From Platanthera guangdongensis (taxonomy: Eukaryota > Streptophyta > Magnoliopsida > Asparagales > Orchidaceae), in assembly GCA_039583875.1 (NCBI GenBank), contig CM077163.1, forward strand, positions 106,339,213 through 106,403,212: a stretch of DNA of 64,000 bases, given 5' to 3'. Positions 1 through 9,532 of the stretch are shown here, in pieces. Under the pieces are notes generated by a model that was given only the letters and a program-made list of their open reading frames with translations, searched no databases and was not told where the DNA came from. Both the position numbers and the translations under genes were made by a program. Each line of letters begins with the position of its first letter. Position 1 is the first letter of the stretch.

Positions 1-856
1 AGATCTTAGAAAGAGATAACTTGGAAAACAATGAGGGTTTCCAACCCTGAATTCGGTCTTAACTCCCCAGGAGATGGCCTGAACCGTTAGATCCTAAAAC
101 CAGAAAAAGAATGGCCGCGATTCGCCTGGAAAAAAGAAGACCTGGGCCGAACACGGCCTGGCACACGCCCGTGTCCAGGGCCGTGTGCCTCATTCGCCGT
201 CTCAAATCGACGCGCCTGGAATCAGACACGGGCATTCGACACGCCCGTGTTCAATCCGACACGCCCGTGTCCCCAGTGACACGGCCGTGTGGCCTGCCGT
301 GTGTCTCCAACGACACAGCCCCGAAACCAACCCGAGAGGTGACACGGCCTGGGACACGCCCGTGTCCCAATCCGTGTGCCAAGTCTCGACACCCGTCGAC
401 AGGCTTTGTGTCGACACCGCGGAAAAACGTCGAGCGAAGATCGTCGACCAAGCGGGACACGCTCTGTGACACGCCCGTGTCACAGGCCGTGTGCCCCAGT
501 CTCGACACATTGTCGAGCGAAAGTGTCGACACTTGGGCCGAGTGTCGACACGGCCTGCGACACGCCCGTGTCGCAGGCCGTGTGCCCCACTCTCGACAGT
601 TGTCGAGCGAAAGTGTCGACACTTGGGCCGAGTGTCGACACGCCCCGACACGCCCTGCGACACGCCCGTGTCGCAGGCCGTGTGCCGCCCTCTCGACACT
701 TTGTCGAGCGAAAGTGTCGACACCTGGGCCGAGTGTCGACACGGCCTCGACACGCCCTGCGACACGCCCGTGTCGCAGGCCGTGTGCCTCCTGCCAGAAA
801 CCCAAAAAAATTCCAGAACTGCAGACTGAACCTCTTGCAAAATCTGGGGTGTTACA
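1..856 (-). repeat. 3' LTR of the chromovirus, truncated by window edge
   Basis: Positions 1-856 match 7278-8145 closely, with a few substitutions and small indels. The unit ends in GGTGTTACA at 856, immediately next to the polypurine tract, so on the minus strand this is the first 856 bases of the 3' LTR. The remaining roughly 1.8 kb lies to the left of the window. Confidence 0.93.
111..800. repeat. GC-rich palindromic tandem array inside the LTR
   Basis: Dense short inverted motifs: GACACG..CGTGTC (many copies), TGTCGACA, and CTCGACA..TTGTCGAG. The right part is a tandem repeat with units starting at 501, 592 and 692 (about 91-100 bp each). Open frames on both strands here are a by-product of the repeat and of the scarcity of stops in GC-rich DNA. 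Confidence 0.85.
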
Positions 857-870
857 ACTCTCCCCCACTT
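857..870 (-). other. Polypurine tract of the chromovirus
   Basis: On the minus strand the sequence AAGTGGGGGAGAGT lies directly before the LTR start TGTAACACC. Its position between the end of pol and the 3' LTR fits the plus-strand primer site. Confidence 0.85.
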
Positions 871-914
871 AACAGAATTTCGTCCCGAAATTACAAAACA
901 AAAGGGTACAAAAC

Positions 915-2210
915 TTAAATTGTACCTGACAAAAATAGTTCTGGATAGTCTTCTAGCATGGCCTGTTCTCGCTCCCAAGAGAACTCCTCACGACCGCAGT
1001 TGTCCCAACGAACTTTCACAAGTTTAACTTCTTTATTCCGCAACTGCCGAATCTCCGAATCTTCTATAGCGATTGGAAGGACTCGCGTCCTCAAGTCTTC
1101 CTCAATCGGCACCGATGTCGGCTCAATCACCACGCTAGCCTCTACCAAGGCTTTCCTCAACACGGAGACGTGGAAGACGTCATGTAATCCACTCAAATCT
1201 GCGGACAACGCCAACCGATAGGCTGCTTCTCCTACCCGCTCAACAATTTCAAAAGGCCCCAAAAACCTTGGACTCAACTTCTTGAGTCGGCGAATCCGTG
1301 AGACGCCTTTGAACGGCTTGACCTTCAGATAAACCCAATCACCAACTGCAAGTTCCAACTTCCGGTGACGAGTATTAAAATATTTTGCTTGCCTGTCTTG
1401 CGCCACTTTCATACGCTCTTGGATGGTCCGAACCAACTCACAAGCGTCAACTACCACATCCTTTCCCAAAAGTTTGGTGTCTCCCGCCTCTGCCCAAGAC
1501 ATTGGCGTTCGACACCGCCTCCCATACAAAGCTTCGTATGGCGCCATCTTTATGCTTGCTTGAAAACTGTTATTGTACGCAAATTCTACCATGAAGAGGT
1601 GATCCTCCCACCTCTTGCCAAAATCATGAACGCACATTCTCAACATGTCCTCCATAGTACGGTTCGTTCTCTCCGTTTGCCCATCAGTTTGAGGATGGAA
1701 CGCCGTACTGAACTTTAGCTTCGTGCCCAAGCTCTTCTGAACCAATCTCCAGTCCTTGGACGTAAACCGTCCATCTCGATCACTGACTATGCTCTTAGGA
1801 ATTCCGTGCAGTCGCACAATGTTGCGAACATACAACTCCACCAGCTTCTCCACGCTGTCCTCTTTCCGATTTGGGATGAAGTGAGCCACCTTGGTTAGGC
1901 GATCCACGATCACCCAAATAGCATCATTACCATGCTGCGATCTAGGCAACCCATGCACAAAGTCCATGGAGATGTCCTCAAATTTCCATTCAGGGATTGG
2001 AAGGGGCTTCAGGAACCCGCCCGGTTTCTGACATTCGGCCTTCACCAAGGCACATGTTTGGCAACGACTCACACACAAAGCTACATCTCGCTTCAACCCC
2101 GGCCACCAAAAGGATTTCTTCATATCCAAGTACATCTTTGTACTGCCCGGGTGAATGGAGTACTTTGAGAAGTGAGCCTCAAACATCAACTCCTCACGGA
2201 GATTGCCAAA
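915..2210 (-). pseudogene. Chromovirus integrase with C-terminal chromodomain-like segment
   Basis: The frame continues from the RT/RNase H part but is cut by an in-frame TAG at 2211-2213. It begins in the zinc-binding region (histidines and CQTCALVKAEC), then the catalytic core with MDFVHGLPRSQHGNDAIWVI, a second Asp in SIVSDRDGRFTS and a Glu in TDGQTERTNRTMEDML. The C-terminal part has the GPFEIVERVGEAAYRLAL type DNA-binding fold, followed by about 55 residues (VKVRWDNCGREEFSWERE) resembling the chromodomain-like tail of chromovirus integrases. In the family this tail directs integration to particular chromatin; that role here is inference. 424 residues are open downstream of the stop, ending in TAA just inside the PPT. 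Confidence 0.9.
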
Positions 2211-4150
2211 CTACGGAACACAAACCCTTCCATCCTTTCTCAAGATTCCCCCGATCATCTCCCAGGTGCTGCTCTCGCCCGTTTGAGCCTCCAACACAAA
2301 AGGTTGAAACTCCACATCTAAACGAGTCGCTTCCCGAATACGATCGGACAAGTCGTTTTGCACTTCAATCCTGTTCAACCGAGCCACGCTGGACTCGCCT
2401 CTCGCAACACATTCCAATCCAAGGGACTCCCATTCCCGTACCAACCGCTCATCATGAGCTTCGATCCATTTTCCTTGCCCCGAGTACTTTCTACTCAACG
2501 CATCTGCCACCACATTGGCTTTACCCGGCGTATACTGAATCGCCACTTCGTAGTCTCCAAGAAACTCAACCCATCTGCGTTGCCGCATGTTCAAGTCCTT
2601 TTGATCCAAGAGATACTTCAGGCTTTTATGGTCCGTGAAGATCTCCACCCTTGCGCCATACACATAGTGTCGCCAAATTTGAAATCCATCGGTCCCTTGC
2701 GGTAAACTCAGGATCGGAGCCATCATAAGCCTCTCCTTCAGGGCCTCAAATGCTTGACCGCACTCTTGGGTCCACACAAATTTATGGTCTTTACGAGTGA
2801 GAGAAGTGAGGGGTAGAGCTATCTTCGAGAAATTCTCTACGAATCTCCTATAATACTCGGCTAGTCCAAGAAAACTTCGGACTTCCGCCACGGTCCTCAA
2901 CACCGGCCAATCTCTGATGGCCTCCACTTTCGCTGGATCCACTGCCACCCCATCACCACTAATCACGTGGCCCAAAAATGCCACCTTCTCCAACCAAAAC
3001 TCGCATTTGGAGAATTTTGCATACAACTCATTCTCCCTCAACACTTGCAAAACCAATCTCAAGTGGGTCTCATGCTGCACTTGCGATTTGGAATACACCA
3101 AAATGTCATCAATGAAAACAACCACAAAAGAATCCAAGTATTCCCGAAATACCCGATTCATCAGATCCATGAACACCGATGGTGCGTTCGTCAACCCGAA
3201 CGGCATCACCGTAAACTCAAAGTGTCCGTACCTTGTCCCAAAGGCAGTTTTGGGTATGTCCTCATCTCGAATTCGTAGCTGATAGTATCCCGACTTCAAG
3301 TCCAACTTCGAATATACCACTGACCCCACCAATTGGTCAAACAAATCGTCTATCCGAGGGATCAGATACTTATTCTTGACGGTCAACTTATTGAGCTCTC
3401 GGTAGTCTATGCACAGGCGCATGCTACCGTCCTTCTTCTTTACGAACAACACCGGTGCGCTCCACGGTGAGGAACTGGGCCTAATGTACCCCTGCTCCAA
3501 CAGTTCCTGCAACTGTACCTTAAGTTCCGCCAACTCCTTTGGTGCCATCCTAAAGGGAGGACGCGACACCGGTCTAGCCTCCGGCACTAGCTCGATCGAA
3601 AAGTCAATCTCCCGCCGAGGAGGCGCTCCAGGAAGTTCATCCGGAAACACATCCTTGAACTCTGCCACCACAGGCACTTCCTCAATAGACAGTTGGGAGA
3701 GACGAACCTCCAAAAACGCTACAAGCGCTACACCACCCTGGTTAACCGCCCGCACCAACTGCATGGCGGATATCAGGGAACAGGCCACTCCACCAAGGCC
3801 CTCAAACTTGACTTCCGCTTGCCCCTTACTCCTTAGAGTCACTACCTTGGATAAACAATCAATGCTGGCGAGCTGCTCTGCAAGCCAGTCCATGCCCAAA
3901 ATGACATCGAACTCTACTAATGGTAACACTGCCGTTTCCAGAGCGAAGACAACTCCGTCTAGCTCCCAACAAATGCGCCCTTTAGCCCCGGTGGTCATAG
4001 ATGACCCATTGGGCATGCGCACTCTCAGCTCTGCTCCCGACGAGAAAGACTCAACTTCTATTCTTCGGATGAAGCTCTCCGCAAGAAAGGAGTGCGATGC
4101 TCCCGTATCAAACAATACCCTAGCGGGGCATCCGGAAACTAACACGAAGC
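2211..4150 (-). pseudogene. Chromovirus protease - reverse transcriptase - partial RNase H
   Basis: In order: an aspartic protease with [17 protein letters not shown], then RT with [39 protein letters not shown] and the catalytic [11 protein letters not shown]. The RNase H part is damaged: at about 2676-2681 the segment after LPQGTDGF joins straight to IWRHYVYG. The conserved stretch that normally carries the first catalytic Asp (YSDAS) and the Glu is missing without a change of frame; the later [11 protein letters not shown] motif and [13 protein letters not shown] remain. An in-frame TAG at 2211-2213 separates this part from integrase. The reading frame differs from gag, and the join is best explained by a 71-nt intron-like segment at 4151-4221. 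Confidence 0.9.
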
Positions 4151-4221
4151 CTACAACATAGACATTACACAAAAGTCTAAAAGGATGAAGCACAAAATTT
4201 AAACTTAAATTCTCTTCATAC
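4151..4221 (-). other. Putative 71-nt intron between gag and pol
   Basis: On the minus strand the segment starts GTATGAAG at 4221 and ends TTGTAG at 4151. It is AT-rich, unlike the flanking coding sequence. Removing it would join a codon split G|GC and connect the gag frame directly to the protease frame (71 = 3x23+2, exactly the frame offset). If it is kept, gag ends at a TAA at 4205-4207. No splicing is shown; it could also be a chance insertion with GT-AG ends. Confidence 0.6.
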
Positions 4222-5500
4222 CTGTCACCACATCAGTCTGGCGGATCGCTTCTTGCTGTCCAAGGTTGTAGGCCCTTGGTTGCACCGGTTGGAACCGAGA
4301 AGCGCTCGACTCCGCCATCTTTCCTTTCTCTGCAGCAATGGGGCCCGAGCGCACAGACTGCTCCTGCTTTGACTCTTGCCCCGCTCCCCCTTGCTGACAA
4401 GCACGGGCTAGGTGCCCAACCTTCCCGCAGTTGTAGCACGTCGGCGGTCCCCTAAAGTGGGAACCCCCAGGCGTCCAGTTGCTCCTCTCACCAGATCTGG
4501 AAGTGTAAGGCTTCTTCCTCCACCTACTCCCATCAGACTTTCCATGAGATTGGGAAGGCTTCCCTTCCCCTTGCTTGGGAGTAAAACCCTTACGGCGTTG
4601 GGTTCGCTCCAAATCATTTTCCAAGATCCTGGCAGCCTCAACTAGTTCATTGAATCCGGCTCTCTTCATGGAGATGAGGGGTTGTCTCAGATTTTCCCTC
4701 AACCCTTGGTAGAAGAGGTTATCCCTCTCTACATCATCCGCCATAGTCGTTCCCGCATAACGACCCAAATGGGTGAACTCTTGCACGTACTCATCCACTG
4801 TCTTGTCTCGCTGCATTAAATGCAGAAACTGCCTCTACAGGGCCAACCGTGTTGAAACTGGGATATACCTCTTAAGAAAAGCATCCCCGAACTCTTCCAC
4901 TGACGGGGTGCGTCCCGGGAACTGGCGGCCGCTAAGGCTCACCCACCATAACTTGGCGTCTCCTTCTAACATGAACGCCGCATACTCAGCTTTCTTTTCC
5001 TCTGACGTCTCTGCCGCCCTTAGCAGTTCTTGAATGCGAACCCACCAGTCCTCCGCATCCGTTGGAGTACCCACTCCCTTGAATAACGGGGGATGAAAAC
5101 TCAGGAAATACTTCAGGTGCCGATCTCCATGTCCGACAACTACCCTCTCCGCCAAAGGCTCCACTCGCCTAGCTTCTCCTCCTGGCACGGCCGTTGCCGT
5201 ATCTGGTGTGGCAGGGGTTGCCACCTGAGCCCCTGCTGCAGCTTGAGCTGCCACCATTGCTTCTGCAAGCATGCGGCAGAAGTCGGCCGGGTCTACACCC
5301 GTGCCCAAAAGACCTGGAGCAGTAGCACTGCTCGCCGAGAGATCATCCCTTGCTCTTGAAGTGCCCGCCTCGTTGCTTGCACTCTTCAGGAAGACAAGAA
5401 ATAAGGGATTAGTCTCCAATCTCAAGACTAAAACATAAGGACACTCACGGTCCCGCGTTACTCTTATGTGGATAACTTCTCTACGCACTAACCTTGAATT
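4205..5500 (-). pseudogene. Chromovirus gag with zinc knuckle, one in-frame stop
   Basis: This is the nucleocapsid/capsid region. The capsid-type retrotransposon gag domain is recognisable in FLSFHPPLFKGVGTPTDAED, ..LLRAAETSEEKKAEYAAF and VSLSGRQFPGRTPSVEEFGD. A TAG at 4835-4837 interrupts it, and the same frame resumes with ..VDEYVQEFTHLGRYAG. A CCHC zinc knuckle, CYNCGKVGHLARAC, lies near the C terminus with basic, Ser/Gly-rich flanks. The start is unclear: the frame is open upstream through the PBS into the LTR and has no ATG before the FCRM position near 5270. The real start may be non-ATG, mutated, or in a leader exon I cannot identify. Confidence 0.85.
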
Positions 5501-5506
5501 TAACCT

Positions 5507-5520
5507 CCCTCTGATACCAA
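5507..5520 (-). other. Primer-binding site (tRNA-iMet type)
   Basis: On the minus strand TTGGTATCAGAGGG lies two bases downstream of the 5' LTR end (TGTTACA at 5523). TGGTATCAGAG is the usual plant initiator-Met PBS core. Confidence 0.88.
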
Positions 5521-5522
5521 AT

Positions 5523-8145
5523 TGTAACACCTCCCCTGTAGTGGACGTATAATATGGGTCCGGCCGGGGCCCCACAACATACGAACGCCACAGCTTTAGT
5601 ATTATAAGTTGATATAGCTACCCAAACTCAAAACACTTGCACAACACAGCGGAAAACCAAGACAACCAGAAGTTATCCACTAACCAAAAGAGTACCACTA
5701 AGGCCTTAAGGCCTACCACAAATGTCCAAAAGTAAATAGTACAATCAAACATGAATGTGCTCAGCACTCCTAGTCTACCTCGTCATGCAAGCCGGACAAA
5801 AATAGTCTCAAACAACATCATCATAACTGTAGTGCTACAAAAGAGGGAAAAACACTTCATGGGGCTTAGGCCTTTTTGGCCGGCGTGCTAGCTCCTGCGT
5901 GCGATCCTTGCCCTGTAAAAATTATTAGTAACGTGGGTCAGCAAAGGCTGACCTCAAACTGTGTAACAACACATCTCCTCCCGGCCGCCCCTAACGGACC
6001 CCGGGGAACCCTCCAACCTGCAAGTCAGCACTTCATATGCAAATAAACATCTATAAATGGAAAAGCATTAAAACAGGCTTGGATGTCTCAATCATCAAAC
6101 ATGTTCTCTATTGGTTGATCATATAAAGAAAAGGGCCTACTATGCAACATGAATGCAACACCCGGGCTTCACCCAAGGTACCCTACAGCGTATGCATCTA
6201 GCACAACATCACATCATTTGGGTACTCACATTTCCCCAATTGGCATAAAGCCGCAAACATTGAGGGAGACACAACTCCCTCACACGGCGCACAGGCCGCC
6301 ACATGGAATTCTTGCCAAGGCCCCACCTGCTCGTGGGATTAGCCCCGGGCTTGCCTGCAAGCTCTGACGTCTCATGTCAGGATTCCAACAACCACAGACT
6401 TACCGATTCTAAGAAGCCTTGCTGGACCCCACCCGCTCATGGCCTCTTTGCCCGGGCTTGCCCCAAGCTTGGCATTCTCGTCAGTCTCACAGAAGGGGAC
6501 TAGTCTCGCCGGGACACTCTCCACACATGACGCACATGTCACGGGATAGCCAGCCGACCACGGAGACATAGCCACGCCTTGGCACAACACAACCAAGACT
6601 AAACACATTGCAATCCCTCTTTGTACCGCAGCGTTCCCGCGCACCAAGGAAAACATCTCCAACTCGTGCGGAGCTAACCTTGTCCACCAAGGAAACCATC
6701 TCCATTCTCATACGGAGCTAACCTTGTCCCTCAAGGAAACCATCTACCGCCACGAGGAGCTAACCTTGTCCGGGTTCGACTACACGTACCTTTTCAAGAA
6801 AACGGGACAATCACCACCACAACACAAACGGCATCTTGCCGCAACGGAAATCTCTACGAATCCCTAAGTTCGTATGCAACATCACCGGGCCGGACTAACG
6901 GTCGCGACCACGGCTTCAACCACCATGCCTAATCCACTAGCGAAGCGGATCTCTAATGCAAAATATGCCGGGGACGGACTCAATCAACCCGGAGGTTCCT
7001 CTTGAACCTTGGCAAACCAAAGCCCCTCTCATTTGAGAGTTTGGTGCCCAAAAATCTAGAAGAAAACGATGCTAAAAACGTGCATCCTAAAGACCGAGAG
7101 GAGAGATGTCGTTACCTTCCGACTCCTCTTCCTTGCCATGGCAAAAAATAGCCGGAAGGAAATCTTCGCAGCGGTCTAAGCTTCACGGATCCGGACTCGG
7201 CTCGCGATTTGGAGCACCGAAACGCTTCCTACAGCCCAAGACCTTCTTCTTCTTCCTCCTTGCTCTAGCTTTTCTCAAGATCTTAGAAAGAGATAACTTG
7301 GTAAACAATGAGGGTTTCCAACCCTGAATTCGGTCTTAACTCCCCAGGAGATGGCCTGAACCGTTAGATCCTAAAACCAGAAAAAGAATGGCCGCGATTC
7401 GCCTGGAAAAAAGAAGACCTAGGCCAAACACGGCCTGGCACACGCCCGTGTCCAGGGCCGTGTGCCTCATTCGCCGTCTCAAATCGACGCGCCTGGAATC
7501 AGACACGGGCATTCGACACGCCCGTGTTCAATCCGACACGCCCGTGTCCCCAGTGACACGGCCGTGTGGCCTGCCGTGTGTCTCCAACGACACAGCCCCG
7601 AAACCAACCCGAGAGGTGACACGGCCTGGGACACGCCCGTGTCCCAAGCCGTGTGCCAAGTCTCGACACCCGTCGACAGGCTTTGTGTCGACACCGCGGA
7701 AAAACGTCGAGCGAAGATCGTCGACCAAGCGGGACACGCTCTGTGACACGCCCGTGTCACAGGCCGTGTGCCCCAATCTCGACACATTGTCGAGCGAAAG
7801 TGTCGACACTTGGGCCGAGTGTCGACACGGCCTCGACACGCCCTGCGACACGCCCGTGTCCCAGGCCGTGTGCCCCACTCTCGACACATTGTCGAGCGAA
7901 AGTGTCGACACTTGGGCCGAGTGTCGACACGCCCCGACACGCCCTGCGATACGCCCGTGTCGCAGGCCGTGTGCCGCCCTCTCGACACTTTGTCGAGCGA
8001 AAGTGTCGACACCTGGGCCGAGTGTCGACACGGCCTCGACACGCCCTGCGACACGCCCGTGTCACAGGCCGTGTGCCTCCTGCCAGAAACCCAAAAAATT
8101 TCCAGAACTGCAGACTGAACCTCTTGCAAAATCTGGGGTGTTACA
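5523..8145 (-). repeat. 5' LTR of the chromovirus (2623 bp)
   Basis: Bounded by TGTAACACCTCCCC at 5523 (plus-strand view) and GGGGTGTTACA at 8145, with the PBS directly inside. The part 7278-8145 is the same as the window-edge LTR at 1-856. The palindromic array (7388-8085) lies at the LTR's own 5' end. I see no convincing TATA box in this LTR. Confidence 0.9.
7388..8085. repeat. Palindromic tandem array in the 5' LTR
   Basis: Second copy of the array at 111-800. Repeat units start at 7778, 7880 and 7981 (about 101 bp each), each with CTCGACA..TTGTCGAG, TGTCGACA and GACACG..CGTGTC. One spacer differs from the other LTR copy (91 versus 102 bp), so the array has changed length since insertion. 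Confidence 0.85.
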
Positions 8146-8930
8146 GTCAGGCTCTCAGCTAGCTGGCAGGGCTGGAAGTCACTCGATGGCGATAGTAATG
8201 GACCCCGAGCAGATCCTGCTGTCAGGCTCTCACCTAGCTTCCAAGGCTGGAAGTCACTCGGTGTCATCCTTGTCCTCGAGCAGATCCCGCTGTCAGGCTC
8301 TCACCTAGCTGGCAGGGCTGGAAGTCACTCGATGGCGGTAGTAATGGACCCCGATCAGATCCCACTGTCAGGCTCTCACCTAGCTGACAGGGCTGGAAGT
8401 CACTCGGTGTCATCCTTGGCCTCGAGCAGATCCCGCTGTTAGGCTCTCACCTAGCTGGCAGGGCTGGAAGTCACTCGATGGTGGTAGCAATGGACACCGA
8501 GCAGATCCCGCTGTCAGGCTCTCACCTAGCTGGCAGGGCTGGAAGTCACTCGGTGTCATCCTTGGCCTCGAGCAAATCCCGCTGTCAGGCTCTCAACTAG
8601 CTGGCAAGGCTGGAAGTCACTCGATGGTGGTAGTAATGGACCCCGAGCAGATCCCGCTGTCAGGTTCTCACCTAGCTGGCAGGGCTGGAAGTCACTCGGT
8701 GTCATCCTGGGCCTCGAGCAGATCCCGCTGTTAGGCTCTCATCTAGCTGACAGGGCTGGAAGTCACTTGATGGTGGTAGTAATGGACCCCGAGCAGATCC
8801 CGCTGTCAGGCTCTCACCTAGCTGACAGGGCTGGAAGTCACTCGGCGTCGTCCTTGGCCTCGAGCAGATCCCACTGTCAGGCTCCCATCTAGATGGCAGG
8901 GCCGGAGGTCACTCGATGGTGTCGGCCATG
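8146..8930. repeat. Minisatellite with alternating 75/71-bp units (146-bp dimer)
   Basis: Units begin with GTCAGGCTCT or GTTAGGCTCT at 8146, 8221, 8292, 8367, 8438, 8513, 8584, 8659, 8730 and 8805, with a degraded partial unit from 8876. Lengths alternate 75, 71, 75, 71 and so on. The two types share their first half (CTAGCTGGCAGGGCTGGAAG) and differ in the second: A units carry GATGGTGGTAGTAATGGA, B units CGGTGTCATCCTTGGCCTCG. That is five full AB dimers of 146 bp. No coding function is apparent. Confidence 0.95.
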
Positions 8931-9532
8931 AAGTCGTCAGGTATAGGCCAAAGTCCATGGCAGGGAGCAAAGGGGAAGAGTCATGTCAGGGCGAGTTTGG
9001 GCTCGCCAATCCCGGCTCGGTATTGGCGAGTAGGCCGCAAGCCCGGGCCTCGCCAAAGGAAGCAAGCCAGATCGGGACACCTCGCCCCCTTCACCCATTA
9101 CACTTGAAAAGTTTCTTCTTCGACGGGCACAACCTGGATGGCTTGCATGCAAGTAAGGGTAGGCGGATAGAAGGGTGGAGGCCGCGTGCGAGTAATAGTG
9201 GCGTGATAAGGGCGGAGAGCAACTCGCCGCGAAATCGTTTGGGGCTCGGCGAACACCCCAAGCGCGTCTCGCTCGCGTGTGCGCTCTCATAATCACTCTA
9301 CTCGCGGGACCTGTCCCTGCGAGGTCGCGGGAGGAAGCACTCGCATACATTCATAACACAACAAGCATAGTAAAGGAGCACCAGTATGATCAAAAAACTT
9401 TCATTGATTATTCACGAATGTATAGGGAGCTCCCCACGGCGAGTAGTCAAAAAAGGAAAGAAAGAAAAAAGAAAAAATACAAGGCTGTCAGCTGGCCTCG
9501 CCCCCTCCGCTGGACTGGTCCTCGCCGTCACC
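8931..9532. other. GC-rich non-coding stretch with hairpin; downstream of pseudogene
   Basis: No supported gene. It holds a clear hairpin with a 9-bp perfect stem, CTCGCCAAT (9002-9010) and ATTGGCGAG (9022-9030), and many CTCGCC/GGCGAG motifs. From about 9360 it is AT-richer and probably the 3' flank of the minus-strand pseudogene that ends at 9533. Confidence 0.6.

Larger units (their letters stand above)
1..8145 (-). mobile_element. Tekay/Del-type chromovirus (Ty3/gypsy), 3' end beyond window
   Basis: This is a minus-strand LTR retrotransposon. Read on the minus strand it runs 5' LTR (8145 to 5523), PBS (about 5520-5507), gag, protease, RT, RNase H, integrase with a C-terminal chromodomain-like segment, PPT (870-857), then 3' LTR (856 down to 1 and beyond). 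LTR ends are TGTAACACC...GGTGTTACA. Protease-RT-RNaseH-integrase order plus the chromodomain places it among chromoviruses; the Tekay/Del lineage is my inference from the integrase tail and the long LTR. The element is dead: stop codons in gag and pol and an RNase H deletion. It sits directly against a tandem-repeat array at 8146, so that array is probably its target site. Confidence 0.9.

Noticed and set aside
111..978. Long open frames on both strands across the LTR array (up to 258 codons), and again at 7388-8308
   Set aside because: They arise from a stop-poor GC-rich palindromic repeat, occur in several frames and both strands at once, and lie inside an LTR.
8146..8930. CRISPR-like array
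   Set aside because: Units are contiguous tandem copies with no unique spacers, in a plant genome.
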